A model generated the notes under the pieces. The model saw only the letters and a list, made by a program, of their open reading frames with translations. It searched no databases and was not told where the DNA came from. Source: Streptomyces polyasparticus (GTDB taxonomy: Bacteria; Actinomycetota; Actinomycetes; Streptomycetales; Streptomycetaceae). Taken from it: 64,000 nt of DNA. Positions 47,383 to 56,727 of the stretch are shown here, in pieces. Position 1 is the first letter of the stretch. Each line of letters opens with the position of its first letter. The stretch spans positions 434,001 through 498,000 of the forward strand of contig NZ_JACTVJ010000004.1 in the NCBI RefSeq assembly GCF_014493765.1, read 5' to 3'. The position numbers and the translations under genes were made by a program.

Positions 47383-48773
47383 TGCAGGCCGGGGGGCCGG
47401 CGCAGGGCACCACGCAGCGGGCCTTGGGCCGGATTTCCCAGTCGGACGACGACAAGGGCGGACTGCGTACCGCCTTCGCCGGGCTGACCACGCGCGGCCG
47501 GTCGTTCCTGGCCGCCGGGGTGGCCGCGGCCGTGTGCGCGTATGTGCTCGGCCAGGCCGATCTGCTGCGGGTGGGGCTGCTGCTCGCCGTACTGCCGCTG
47601 GTCAGCGCGATCGTGCTGTACCGCACGCGCTACCGGGTGGCCGGATCGCGACGGCTCTCGCCCGCGCGGGTGCCCGCGGGCTCGGAGTCGCGGGTGCATC
47701 TGCGGATGGACAACGTGTCGCGGCTGCCCACCGGGCTCCTGATGCTCCAGGACCGGGTGCCGTACGTGCTCGGGCCGAGGCCCCGCTTCGTGCTCGACCG
47801 GGTCGAGGCGGGCGGGCGGCGCGAGGTGTCGTACCGGGTGCGCTCCGATCTGCGCGGGCGCTATCCGCTCGGGCCGCTGCAGCTGCGGCTGAGCGACCCG
47901 TTCGGGATGTGCGAACTGACCAGGTCCTTCAGCGCGTTCGACACCCTGACGGTGATCCCGCGCGTCGAGCCGCTGCCGCCGGTGCGGCTTTCCGGTGAGG
48001 CGCAGGGGTACGGCGACGGACGGCAGCGCTCGCTCGCCCTGGCCGGCGAGGACGATGTGATCCCGCGCGGCTACCGGCACGGCGACGATCTGCGCCGGGT
48101 GCACTGGCGCTCGACCGCGAAGTACGGCGAGCTGATGGTGCGCCGCGAGGAGCAGCCGCAACGCGCGCGCTGCACCGTCCTGTTGGACACCCGCCGCATC
48201 GCCCACCAGGGCGCGGGCCCCGACTCGGCCTTCGAATGGGCGGTCTCGGGCGCGGCCTCGGCGCTGGTGCACATGCTGGAACGGGGCTTCTCCGTCCGCC
48301 TGTTGACCGACACCGGCACCTCCGTGCCGGGCGAGGGCTCCGACGGGTTCGCGGGCTCCACGCAGGAGTCGGCGGACGCCGCGGGAATGATGATGGACAC
48401 ACTCGCCGTGGTGGACCACTCGGACGGCGCGGGCCTGTCCCGTGCGTACGACGTGCTGCGCGGCGGTTCCGAGGGACTCCTGATCGCGTTCCTCGGCGAA
48501 CTCGACGAGGAGCAGGCGGCCGTGGCCGCCCGGATGCGCCAGCGCAGCGGTGCGGCGGTCGCCTTCGTCCTGGACAACGCGGCCTGGGCGCACGGCGCCC
48601 AGGGCCCGTCGGCCCAGCTGGAGGAGCGGCTTCGGCTGCTGCGCGAGTCGGGCTGGACGGCGGTCGCGGTGCCACCGGGGCAGCCGATGGCCGAATTGTG
48701 GCGGCATGCGGACCGGCAGCGCACGGGCGTGGTCGGGCGCTCCGAAGCACAGGCGACAGGAGAATGGTCATGA
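47382..48773 (+). CDS. DUF58 domain protein
   Basis: 463-464 aa. Two membrane helices (residues about 40-75) precede a beta-rich segment and the DUF58 core (GEDDVIPRGYRHGDDLRRVHWRSTAKYGELMVRREEQPQ), which continues into a vWA-like fold. DUF58 proteins occur with MoxR ATPases and are presumed substrates or adaptors. The start is ATG 47382 or GTG 47379; CGGAGG at 47371-47376 favours the ATG. It overlaps the moxR stop, and the next gene starts inside its last codons. Confidence 0.92.
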
Positions 48774-51184
48774 GCGGCCGCACGCGGCTCGCGCTCAGCG
48801 CCTACGCGGCCACGCTGATGGCCGCGTGCGCACTGCTGCCCCTGGTCAACTCGGCCGCGTGGCTGGTGCAGGGCGCGTTCCTGCTCGCCGCGCAGTCCGG
48901 TGTGGGAGCGGCGGCCCGGCGGGTCCCGCTGGCTCGTCCGGTGACGGTCGCGGCCCAGGTCCTGGTGACGCTGCTGCTGCTCACCCTGTTCTTCGTACGG
49001 GAAGAGGCCTTCGGTCTGTTCCTGCCGAGCCCCGACTCCGTCCGGGAGTTCGGGGTGCTGCTCCAGGCCGGTGGCCAGGACGTCGGGCAGTACTCGACTC
49101 CCGCACCCCTGACCGACGGCATCCGGCTGATGCTGGTGGGCGGGGTCCTGGTGATCGGGCTCGCCGTGGACGCGCTCGCGGTCACCTTCCGCAGCGCCGC
49201 TCCCGCGGGGCTGCCGCTGCTCGCCCTGTACTCCGTCGCGGCCGGTCTGTCGGACGGGGGCGCGGGCTGGCTCTACTTCATACTCGCCGCGGCCGGCTAT
49301 CTGCTGCTGCTGCTCGCCGAAGGGCGCGACCGGCTCTCCCAGTGGGGCCGGGTGTTCGGCGGTGCGCCGCGCCGGTCCACCGGGTACTCCTCCGGGCTCG
49401 ACGGCGGCGGGCCCGCCGCCCCCGTGCGCACCGGGCGGCGGATCGGCGCGGTCGCCCTCGGCATCGCGCTGGTGGTGCCGGCGGCGCTGCCCGCGCTGGA
49501 CAGCGGTCTGTTCGATCCCACGGGCAGCGGTGGAGGGGGCGGCGGCGGAGGCGGCACCATCTCCGCGGTCAACCCCCTGGTCTCGCTGCAGAACAACCTC
49601 AATCAGCCCGAGGACCGCGAGGTCCTCAGGTACCGCACGAACGCCGAGTCCGCCCAGGACCTGTACATGCGGATCGTGTCGCTCGACCAGTTCGACGGCA
49701 CGGCATGGCAGCCGGCGGAGCGTTCGATCCAGGAGGTCCCCTCGTCGTTCCCGCAGCCCGTGGGCCTCGGCGGCGACGTGGACCGCAAGGAGATCACCAC
49801 CCGGATCCAGGCCGCCGACGACTATGCGCAGGACTGGCTGCCCATGCCGTATCCGGCGACCGAGCTCGACATCGGCGGAAAGTGGCGCTTCGAGCCGATC
49901 GGCCGTGCCGTCGTGGGCGACCGCGGGGAGACGACCAAGGGCAAGGAGTACACGGTCAAGAGCCTGGTCGTGGAGCCGACGGCGGCCAAGCTGGCCGGCG
50001 CCCCGGCTCCCAGCGAGGCCATCGCGAACGAGTTCACGGACGTCCCCAACTCTCTGCCGGACGATGTGTACGACACCGCGCGCGAGGTGACCAAGGGCGC
50101 GACCAACGACTACGAGAGGGCCGTCGCGCTGCAGGAGTGGTTCGCGGTCAGCGGCGGTTTCTCGTACGACACCGAGGTCACCGCGGGCAGCGGTTCGGCG
50201 GCCATCAGCCGCTTCCTGAAGGACAAGGAGGGCTTCTGCGTCCACTTCTCCTTCGCGATGGCCTCGATGGCCCGCACCCTCGGCATTCCTTCGCGGGTCG
50301 CGGTGGGCTTCACGCCCGGTTCGCCGACCGCCGACGGTTCCATGACGGTGGGACTGCGCGATGCGCACGCCTGGCCCGAGCTGTACTTCGAGGGCGTGGG
50401 CTGGACGCGTTTCGAGCCGACCCCGACGCGGGGTTCGGCGCCCGACTACACCCGTGAGGACACCCCCACGGAGGGCCCGACCACCTCTGCTCCCTCGGCC
50501 TCGAGTTCGGCGGCGCCCACCGACGAGGCGTCCTCGTCGGCTTCGGAGTCCTGCCCGCCGGACCTGCGCCGCTTCGGCGAGTGCGGCAAGGAGGACCTGG
50601 GTGCGGGGGCGGCCGGTGCGGACGGCGGTCCGCCCTGGGGCACCTACCTCGGGATCTCGGCCGCCGTGCTGCTCCTGCTCGTGGTGCCGCTGCTGCCCCT
50701 GATGTGGCGTACGCGGGCCCGTCGGGCACGGCTCGGTTCAGGGGGCCGTACGGCGGCGGACGGGGCGTCGAGGACCCTGGCCGCGTGGCTGGAGATCACG
50801 GATACGGCCTGGGATCACGGCATCGCCCCCGACGAGGCGCAGACCCCGCGCAAGGCGGCGGCCCGGATCGTCCGGCTCGGCGAGCTGGAGACCGATGCGG
50901 CCGAGGCCGTGCACCGGATCGCGGCGGCGGTGGAGCAGGTGCTCTACGCACCGGTGCCGCGGCCCGCGCCCGGTGTGGCCGAGGACGTCCGCAGGGTGCG
51001 GGCCGGTCTGCGGGCCACGATGAGCCGCGGCACCCGGCTGCGTGCGACGTTCGCACCGCGTTCGGCTGTCCGGGTGGCCTGGTCGCTCTCGGACCGCTGG
51101 TCCGCTCTCAAGGAGCGCTGGGGCGTGGGCCGGTGGAGCCTGGAACGGCTGATCCCACGCCGTGCGGGCGGCCCGCAGGAGTAG
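48770..51184 (+). CDS. Transglutaminase-like membrane protein (DUF3488/TgpA type)
   Basis: 804 aa. An N-terminal block of about six membrane helices (DUF3488, residues 1-235) is followed by a nine-glycine run, a large extracellular domain with the transglutaminase core (Cys in KEGFCVHFSFAMASMARTLGIPSRVAVGF, His in RDAHAWPELYF, and Asp in FEPTPTRG or nearby), a Ser/Pro-rich linker, one more membrane helix (about 623-645) and a cytoplasmic DUF4129-like tail. It is likely to act on cell-surface proteins. ATG 48770 overlaps the DUF58 stop (ATGA), with AGGAG seven bases upstream. Confidence 0.93.
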   Translation: MSGRTRLALSAYAATLMAACALLPLVNSAAWLVQGAFLLAAQSGVGAAARRVPLARPVTVAAQVLVTLLLLTLFFVREEAFGLFLPSPDSVREFGVLLQAGGQDVGQYSTPAPLTDGIRLMLVGGVLVIGLAVDALAVTFRSAAPAGLPLLALYSVAAGLSDGGAGWLYFILAAAGYLLLLLAEGRDRLSQWGRVFGGAPRRSTGYSSGLDGGGPAAPVRTGRRIGAVALGIALVVPAALPALDSGLFDPTGSGGGGGGGGGTISAVNPLVSLQNNLNQPEDREVLRYRTNAESAQDLYMRIVSLDQFDGTAWQPAERSIQEVPSSFPQPVGLGGDVDRKEITTRIQAADDYAQDWLPMPYPATELDIGGKWRFEPIGRAVVGDRGETTKGKEYTVKSLVVEPTAAKLAGAPAPSEAIANEFTDVPNSLPDDVYDTAREVTKGATNDYERAVALQEWFAVSGGFSYDTEVTAGSGSAAISRFLKDKEGFCVHFSFAMASMARTLGIPSRVAVGFTPGSPTADGSMTVGLRDAHAWPELYFEGVGWTRFEPTPTRGSAPDYTREDTPTEGPTTSAPSASSSAAPTDEASSSASESCPPDLRRFGECGKEDLGAGAAGADGGPPWGTYLGISAAVLLLLVVPLLPLMWRTRARRARLGSGGRTAADGASRTLAAWLEITDTAWDHGIAPDEAQTPRKAAARIVRLGELETDAAEAVHRIAAAVEQVLYAPVPRPAPGVAEDVRRVRAGLRATMSRGTRLRATFAPRSAVRVAWSLSDRWSALKERWGVGRWSLERLIPRRAGGPQE

Positions 51185-51264
51185 CACCTGAGCAGGGGGC
51201 GGAGGCTTTGGTCTCCGCCCCCTGTTTACTGCGCCTGGGCGGCAGACCCACCATGCGGGAACGG

Positions 51265-51410
51265 GCGACGGCGCGGGTCGGGTGCGTGGTGCCGGCAACA
51301 GACGACGGCACGGTCGGGTGCGCGTCGGCTACGGACGACAGCGCGGGCCTGGTGCGCGCAGGCAACAGACGACAGCGCAGGCCTGGCGCGCGCCCGGGCA
51401 CAAACGACGG
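51265..51410. repeat. Degenerate tandem repeats in the intergenic gap
   Basis: Four to five copies of a unit of about 34-36 bases beginning ACGAC(G/A)GC(G/A)C and ending GGCAACAG or a variant (e.g. at about 51300, 51335, 51369 and 51404). No open frame here looks coding. It lies between the transglutaminase stop and the terminator. Confidence 0.55.
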
Positions 51411-51455
51411 CGCGGGTGTGGGCCGGACGTTCAAGACGTCCGGCCCACACCCGCG
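51411..51455. terminator. 20-bp perfect-stem terminator before DUF3040
   Basis: CGCGGGTGTGGGCCGGACGT (51411-51430) pairs exactly with 51436-51455 around a 5-base loop, 14 bases from the DUF3040 stop. It can serve both convergent transcripts. Confidence 0.95.
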
Positions 51456-51468
51456 TCGGGCTGAAAAC

Positions 51469-51882
51469 TCAGTGGCCTTCTTCGCGGCGCCGCTGCCAGC
51501 GCTGCTCGATACGGTCCATCATCGACCGCCGCTGCCGGCCCTGACGACGGGTCGTCGGGGGAGCTGCCCCGCCCTGACCGGCCGCCGCACCGGGGGCCTG
51601 CTCACCCGGCTTGGGCGCCCTGCGCCAACCGGTTACCGCGAGCACCGCACAGCCGAGCATGACGAGGAATCCCACCACGCTGATCCAGATCTGCTGCGCG
51701 ACCATTCCTGCCATGAGGAGCGCGATTCCCACAAGGAAGCCGGCGACCGCTTGGTAGACCCGCTTCCGGGTGTACGTACGCAGCCCGCTTCCCTCAAGCG
51801 CTGTCGCGAACTTGGGATCTTCGGCGTACAGCGCTCGCTCCATCTGCTCGAGCATGCGCTGCTCGTGCTCTGAGAGCGGCAC
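51469..51882 (-). CDS. DUF3040 membrane protein
   Basis: A 137-aa protein of the DUF3040 family found throughout actinobacteria. The N-terminus VPLSEHEQRMLEQMERALYAEDPKFA is the family signature, followed by two membrane helices (about 47-67 and 70-88) and a Gly/Pro/Arg-rich tail. The function is unknown. GTG 51882 is chosen because AGGAGGG lies 5-6 bases before it; the ATG at 51897 would place that site inside the gene. It is convergent with the transglutaminase gene. Confidence 0.92.
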   Translation of the reverse strand: MPLSEHEQRMLEQMERALYAEDPKFATALEGSGLRTYTRKRVYQAVAGFLVGIALLMAGMVAQQIWISVVGFLVMLGCAVLAVTGWRRAPKPGEQAPGAAAGQGGAAPPTTRRQGRQRRSMMDRIEQRWQRRREEGH

Positions 51883-52309
51883 GGAGTCCCTCCTCATCGT
51901 GCAGTCGCCGGGGCGACCGGGGGTCCCCTTCAGGATAGGCAGGGAATCGCCCCCGTGAAACCCGCCCCTCTACGCCAATTCGCCATTCCGGCCCGTCATG
52001 GCACCCGATGCTGAGGCGTTCATTCCCCAGCGGTACGGCCGTCATGCCGGACGGTGTCCCTCGATCATACGGGTCACAGGCCCTGATCGGGGGGCCTGTG
52101 GCGTACTCCATCTGCGGTTGCGCCCCTGATCAGGAGGAGTGCGCAGGATGCGGCGATTCCGCCGGCCGCTCCCGTTCCTCCGGTCACGGGAGTTCCGGCC
52201 ACCGGGACCGTTTTTCACCCCTGCGGAGAAGCCGCTTTTCACCCCTGCGGAAAGGCCGCGGATCCACCTTCTCCCCCGGTGGTGGGCTCAGCCCGCCTCC
52301 GGCGCGGGC
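51883..52309. other. 427-base intergenic region with short repeats
   Basis: No convincing gene. It holds a 9-bp hairpin (CACAGGCCC at 52075-52083 with 52092-52100) and two exact copies of TTTTCACCCCTGCGGA (52212-52227 and 52236-52251), spaced 24 bases. The DUF3040 promoter should lie in its left part. Confidence 0.6.
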
Positions 52310-53065
52310 TCAGCCCTTCTCCCCCAGTACGTGCAGCTGGGTGGCGACCGCGTGGAAGGCGGGCTGCTCGGCGGCAGCGGCCTCCAGCTTGATCAGCGCG
52401 TCCAGGGCTCCGGGCTCGGTGTCCACCAGGACGCCGGGCACCAGGTCGGCGAAGACCCGTACGCCGTGCACCGAGCCGACCCGCAGACCGCCCTCCTCGA
52501 CCAGGCCGGTGAGCTGCTCCGCGCTGAAGCGGCGCGGCACCGGGTCGCCCTCGCCCCAGCGTCCGGCCGGGTCGGTCAGGGCGTGCCGGGCCTCGGTGAA
52601 GTGGCCGGCCAGGGCGCGGGCGAGCACGGCGCCGCCGACGCCGGCGGCGAGCAGGCTGAGGATGCCGGTCTCGCGCAGCGCTCCCGCCGCGTTCCTCACG
52701 CCCTCGGCCGGGTCGTCCACGTACTCGAGCACGCCATGGCAGAGGACGGCGTCGTACGAGCCGGGCTGCACCACGTCGAACAGGCCGTGCACATCGCCCT
52801 GGACTCCACTCACCCGCTCCGCGACCCCGGCCTCGGCGGCGCGGCGCTCCAGCGCGAAGAGCGCGTTGGGGCTCGGGTCGACGACCGTGACGCGGTGGCC
52901 GAGCGCGGCGACGGGCACGGCGAACTTGCCGCTGCCGCCGCCGGTGTCGAGCACGTCGAGGGATTCCCGCCCGGTCGCCTTCACCTGCCGGTCGAGTGCG
53001 TCTTTCAGTACCTCCCAGACCACGGCGGTACGGAGGGAAGCACGGGGGCGCATCGGGTCCGACAC
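52310..53065 (-). CDS. Class I SAM-dependent methyltransferase
   Basis: About 251 aa. The SAM-binding core is seen in LDVLDTGGGSGKFAVPVAALG (motif I, with DTGGGSG), VVDPSPNALFALERRA (acidic end of strand 2) and YDAVLCHGVLEYVDDP (motif IV region). The substrate is unknown. The start GTG 53065 (VSDPMRPRASLRT) has GAGGAG about 10 bases upstream; an ATG at 53125 would add 20 residues. It lies 87 bases downstream of the HEPN gene and may be co-transcribed with it. Confidence 0.88.
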   Translation of the reverse strand: MSDPMRPRASLRTAVVWEVLKDALDRQVKATGRESLDVLDTGGGSGKFAVPVAALGHRVTVVDPSPNALFALERRAAEAGVAERVSGVQGDVHGLFDVVQPGSYDAVLCHGVLEYVDDPAEGVRNAAGALRETGILSLLAAGVGGAVLARALAGHFTEARHALTDPAGRWGEGDPVPRRFSAEQLTGLVEEGGLRVGSVHGVRVFADLVPGVLVDTEPGALDALIKLEAAAAEQPAFHAVATQLHVLGEKG

Positions 53066-53152
53066 GGCAGTTGACTCCTCGCGTGGTTCCGCCGGTGAGG
53101 CGGGGTGGGGACGGTTCGTCCCCACCCTATTGCCTCTGCGGCGCGGCCCCTC

Positions 53153-53680
53153 TCACCCCGCATCCGACTGTTCGGGCCGCGGCTGCGGCAGTACCGGCTG
53201 GAGCACGAGCATCCGCTCGACCAGGCGCAGGAACATCGCGACATCGCGCAGCAGATCGTCGGCGTCCCGGATGCTCGCCGCGCCCTGGATGCCCGCGTCC
53301 GCGCGGGCCCGCTTGGTGGCGCCTGAGGCGAACAGGGCGCTCCACTCGGCCAGTTCGGGCGCTATCTCGGGGAGCACCTCCCAAGCGCTCCTGATCTTGG
53401 CCCGCTTGCGTGCGCTGGTCTCGGGGCGGCCGCGCGCGGCGAGCACGGCGGCGGCGGTGCGCAGGGCCGCGAGGTGGGCGGCGGAGTAGCGCTCGTTGGG
53501 AGTTTCGAGGCGGGCCGCCTCGTCGAGTCCGCTGCGGGCCTGGGCGAGCAGATCGAGGGCGGCGGGCGGGGCCGAGGCCCGGCGCAGGACCGGGTGGACG
53601 TCGCTCGCGGGACCGTTCAGTGAGGGGGCAGGGCCGGAAGCGCGGCGCCGGCGTGCGGCGGCTGCGTAGGAACTGGCCAT
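53153..53680 (-). CDS. HEPN-domain protein (SAV_6107 type)
   Basis: A 175-aa all-helical protein of the SAV_6107-type HEPN family. The N-terminus is basic and variable (MASSYAAAARRRRASG). The conserved helices include LDLLAQARSGLDEAARLETPNERYSAAHLAALRTAAAVLAARG and SAWEVLPEIAPELAEWSALFA. The usual RNase motif R-x4-6-H of toxic HEPN proteins is not obvious (only RYSAAH comes close), so an RNase role should not be assumed. AGGAGG six bases before ATG 53680 sets the start. Confidence 0.87.
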   Translation of the reverse strand: MASSYAAAARRRRASGPAPSLNGPASDVHPVLRRASAPPAALDLLAQARSGLDEAARLETPNERYSAAHLAALRTAAAVLAARGRPETSARKRAKIRSAWEVLPEIAPELAEWSALFASGATKRARADAGIQGAASIRDADDLLRDVAMFLRLVERMLVLQPVLPQPRPEQSDAG

Positions 53681-53869
53681 GACGAACCTCCTGTCGTCGT
53701 TTGACGGCACTGGTGAGGAACCTGCCGTATGACCCCATCGTGAAGTACGCCACTGACAATCGACCCTGACCTGCACTTTCGACTCGATCAAGGGTTCGGG
53801 TAAGGGAGTTGGGCTGCTTCACGGAAGGGGCGCGCCGACGAGCCGCACACGCGTCGTGTACGTTTTTGC

Positions 53870-53883
53870 ACTGACCAGTCAGT
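53870..53883. promoter_or_regulatory. TetR-like operator before the ABC/YhgE/TetR operon
   Basis: ACTGAC-CA-GTCAGT, with 6-bp arms, 20 bases upstream of the ATPase start in an AT-rich promoter pocket (GTTTTTGCACTGACCAG, TTTAAAA). It is probably bound by the TetR regulator encoded at the end of the operon. Confidence 0.6.
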
Positions 53884-53902
53884 TTAAAAACAGGGGGAGC
53901 AC

Positions 53903-54625
53903 GTGCTCGCGGTCGAGGGATTCGGTGTGCGGGGGCCGAGGGGGTGGGCCTTCCGGGATGTGACGTTCGCGGCGGAGCCCGGCGCCCTGGTCGCGGTGGA
54001 AGGTCCGTCCGGTTCGGGGCGGACCTCGCTGCTGCTCGCGCTCACGGGACGGATGCGGGCGACGGCGGGCCACGCCGAGGTGGGTGCGCTGCGGCTGCCC
54101 CGGCAGGCCGCGGCCGTACGGCGGATCAGCGCCCTGGCCCATGTGCCGGGCGTCACCGACCTCGATCCGGCGCTGACCGTCGCGGAGCATCTGCACGAAC
54201 GGACCCTGCTGCAGCGGCGGTTCGGCACGTCCCTTCGCGCGCTGCTGAGGCCGCGGGCCGAGCGGGCGGCCGCCTCCGCACTCCTGCGCGAGCGCGCCCT
54301 GACCGCCGCCGGGCTCGACCCGGCGGACCTCGCCAAGGGCTCGCGCACCGCCGTGAGGGATCTGGAGCGCAGTGAGGCGCTGCGGCTGTCCGTGGCGCTC
54401 GCGCTGATCGGGCGGCCGCGGCTGCTCGCCGTGGACGATCTCGGCCTGAAGCTCTCGGCGGCCGAACTGGACGCCGCCTGGCGGATGTTGGCGGAGATCG
54501 CCGAGGGCGGCACGACCGTCGTGGCCGTGGGGCACGGGGCGCCGGATGCGGCGCTGAAGATCCAGCTGGGCAACCCGGACGAGAAGGGGGCGGCCGATGC
54601 GCTCGCCGAAACTGGCCGTTCTTGA
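53903..54625 (+). CDS. Atypical ABC ATPase partner of a YhgE/Pip protein
   Basis: 240 aa. Walker A is intact (GPSGSGRTS, residues 34-42), but the signature LSGGQ is replaced by DLERSEALRL and Walker B ends LLAVDDLG, with Asp instead of the catalytic Glu. It may bind ATP but hydrolyse it slowly. The start GTG 53903 follows AGGGGGAG. The gene overlaps the downstream YhgE/Pip gene by 29 bases, so the two proteins are almost certainly made and used together. Confidence 0.85.
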   Translation: MLAVEGFGVRGPRGWAFRDVTFAAEPGALVAVEGPSGSGRTSLLLALTGRMRATAGHAEVGALRLPRQAAAVRRISALAHVPGVTDLDPALTVAEHLHERTLLQRRFGTSLRALLRPRAERAAASALLRERALTAAGLDPADLAKGSRTAVRDLERSEALRLSVALALIGRPRLLAVDDLGLKLSAAELDAAWRMLAEIAEGGTTVVAVGHGAPDAALKIQLGNPDEKGAADALAETGRS

Positions 54626-56681
54626 ACTGAAGCGCTTCGGCCGGGGCCGGCTGCCCCGTGCCGCGCTCGTCTCGCTGCTGCTGCTTCCGCTGCTCTACGG
54701 GGCCCTGTACCTGTGGTCGTTCTGGGATCCGTACGGGCGCCTGGACAAGATTCCGGTCGCGCTGGTCAACGCCGACAAGGGCGCGAGCGCCGACGGCAAG
54801 AAGATCGCGGCGGGTGACGGGATAGCCGAGGGCCTGCGGGAGAGCAGCACCTTCGACTGGCACGAGGTGGACGCGGCGCAGGCGCGCGCGGGGGTCGAGG
54901 ACGGCACGTACTACCTGTCGCTGACCGTGCCCGAGGACTTCAGCCGGCGGATCGCCTCCAGCTCGGGCGACTCCCCGGAGACCGGCGCGCTGCAGGTCCG
55001 TACGAACGACGCCAACAACTACATCGTGGGGCAGCTGTCGCGGACGGTGTTCTCCGAGGTGCGGGCGGCCGCGTCGAGCAAGGCCTCGCGGACGTTCCTG
55101 GACAAGATCTTCGTGTCGTTCTCCGACATCCACGGCAAAACCGAGAAGGCCGCCGACGGCGCCGGACGCCTGGAGGAGGGCGCGGGCAAGGCCAAGGACG
55201 GGGCGAAGCAGCTCGCGGACGGGCTGGGCGACGCCAAGTCCGGCAGCGGTGAACTGGCACGCGGGATCGAGAAGCTGGACACGGGCGCCGGCGATCTGGA
55301 GACCGGCGCGGGCCAGGTGGCCGACGGGACCCAGGCGCTCGCGGACAAGGTGAACGGTGCGGCGGAGAAGGTCGGCCCGTTCCTGCGCGAGAACGGCGAG
55401 AGCATCGGCGACACGGCCCGGCTGGTCGCGGACACGGCCGGTGCAGTACGGGGGCATCTGGACACGCTCGTCGACAAGGCGCCCTTGGCCGCATCCGGTG
55501 CGAAGAAGGCCTCCGGCACGCTGGACACCGTGTACGAGGCGCGCTGCGAGGACGCGCTCCTCAAGGATCCGAACTGCCCGCAACTCAAGCAGGCCAAGGA
55601 CGCGGGCGACGACGTCGAGCGGATCGCCGCCGACGTGAACGCCGTCGTCCAGGACTACGCCGGGGACACCGACCGGCTGGACGATCATCTGGCCAAGCTG
55701 GAGAAGCAGGCGAGCGCGTTGGCCGACCGCGCCCCGCATCTCGCCGACGACCTCGACTCGGCCGTGAAGAAGATCAACGAGCTGAACCGCGGCGCCAAGG
55801 CCGTGGCCGAGGGCGCGGGCCGGCTGCACACCGGTCTGACCAGCGCCAAGTCCGGTTCGTCCGACCTCGATACGGGGGTGGGCCGCCTGAAGGACGGCGC
55901 GCAGGACCTGGACGGCGGCCTGTTCAAGCTGGTCGACGGCTCCGGCGAGCTGGCCGGCGGGCTGCGCGACGGCGCCGCGCAGATCCCCGACTACGACAAG
56001 AACGACCGCGACGCCCGTACGGAGGTCATGGCCGATCCCGTACAGCTGGCCGCCAAGTCCCTGCACCAGGCGCCCAATTACGGCACCGGTTTCGCCCCGT
56101 ACTTCATCCCGCTGTCCCTGTGGGTGGGCGCGATGGTCGCGTACATGGTGATCGCCCCGCTCAACCGGCGCGCGCTCGCCACCGGTGCCTCGGCCTGGCG
56201 GATCGCGCTCGCGGGCTGGCTGCCGGTGGCGGCGATCGGAGCGCTGCAGACCGGTGCCCTGATGGCCGTCCTGCACTGGGCGCTCGGCCTGCAGATGGCG
56301 CACGCGGCGGGCACGGTCGGCTTCCTGCTCCTGGTCACCGGGTGCTTCGCGGCGATCGTGCAGTGGCTCAACGCCCGCTTCGGGGCCGCGGGCCGCATCC
56401 TCGTCCTGGCCTTCCTGATGCTCCAGCTGACCTCGGCCGGAGGCACGTATCCGGTGCAGACGAGCCCGACGTTCTTCGGCGCGGTCCATCCCTTCCTGCC
56501 GATGTCGTACGTGGTGGAGGCGCTGCGGCGGCTGATCACGGGCGGGGGTCTCGGACCCGTGTGGCAGGGGTGTGCGGTGCTCGTGGCGTTCACGGTCGGG
56601 GCGCTGGCCCTGACGGCTCTGTCGGCGCGCAAGCGGCAGGTGTGGACCCTGGACCGGCTGCATCCGGAGCTGACGCTGTGA
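54597..56681 (+). CDS. YhgE/Pip family membrane protein
   Basis: 694 aa. One N-terminal membrane helix (about 24-46) leads to a long extracellular region with the family start IPVALVNADKGA. Between about 190 and 460 come helical repeats of the GAGKAKDGAKQLADGL type, typical of YhgE/Pip and ESAT-6-secretion EsaA-like proteins. Five membrane helices (about 500-680) close the protein and resemble an ABC-2 permease half. With the upstream ATPase it may form an exporter. ATG 54597 lies within the ATPase gene. Confidence 0.92.
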   Translation: MRSPKLAVLELKRFGRGRLPRAALVSLLLLPLLYGALYLWSFWDPYGRLDKIPVALVNADKGASADGKKIAAGDGIAEGLRESSTFDWHEVDAAQARAGVEDGTYYLSLTVPEDFSRRIASSSGDSPETGALQVRTNDANNYIVGQLSRTVFSEVRAAASSKASRTFLDKIFVSFSDIHGKTEKAADGAGRLEEGAGKAKDGAKQLADGLGDAKSGSGELARGIEKLDTGAGDLETGAGQVADGTQALADKVNGAAEKVGPFLRENGESIGDTARLVADTAGAVRGHLDTLVDKAPLAASGAKKASGTLDTVYEARCEDALLKDPNCPQLKQAKDAGDDVERIAADVNAVVQDYAGDTDRLDDHLAKLEKQASALADRAPHLADDLDSAVKKINELNRGAKAVAEGAGRLHTGLTSAKSGSSDLDTGVGRLKDGAQDLDGGLFKLVDGSGELAGGLRDGAAQIPDYDKNDRDARTEVMADPVQLAAKSLHQAPNYGTGFAPYFIPLSLWVGAMVAYMVIAPLNRRALATGASAWRIALAGWLPVAAIGALQTGALMAVLHWALGLQMAHAAGTVGFLLLVTGCFAAIVQWLNARFGAAGRILVLAFLMLQLTSAGGTYPVQTSPTFFGAVHPFLPMSYVVEALRRLITGGGLGPVWQGCAVLVAFTVGALALTALSARKRQVWTLDRLHPELTL

Positions 56682-56727
56682 GTGCTGCGGTGCGTACCGG
56701 GCGTGCGGGCCTGTGAGAATCGGACCC

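Noticed and set aside
51265-51410. CRISPR array
   Set aside because: The units are degenerate, contiguous without spacers, and no cas gene is near.
53153-53680. HEPN/MNT-type toxin-antitoxin system
   Set aside because: No partner nucleotidyltransferase is next to it and the RNase motif is not convincing; the neighbour is a methyltransferase.
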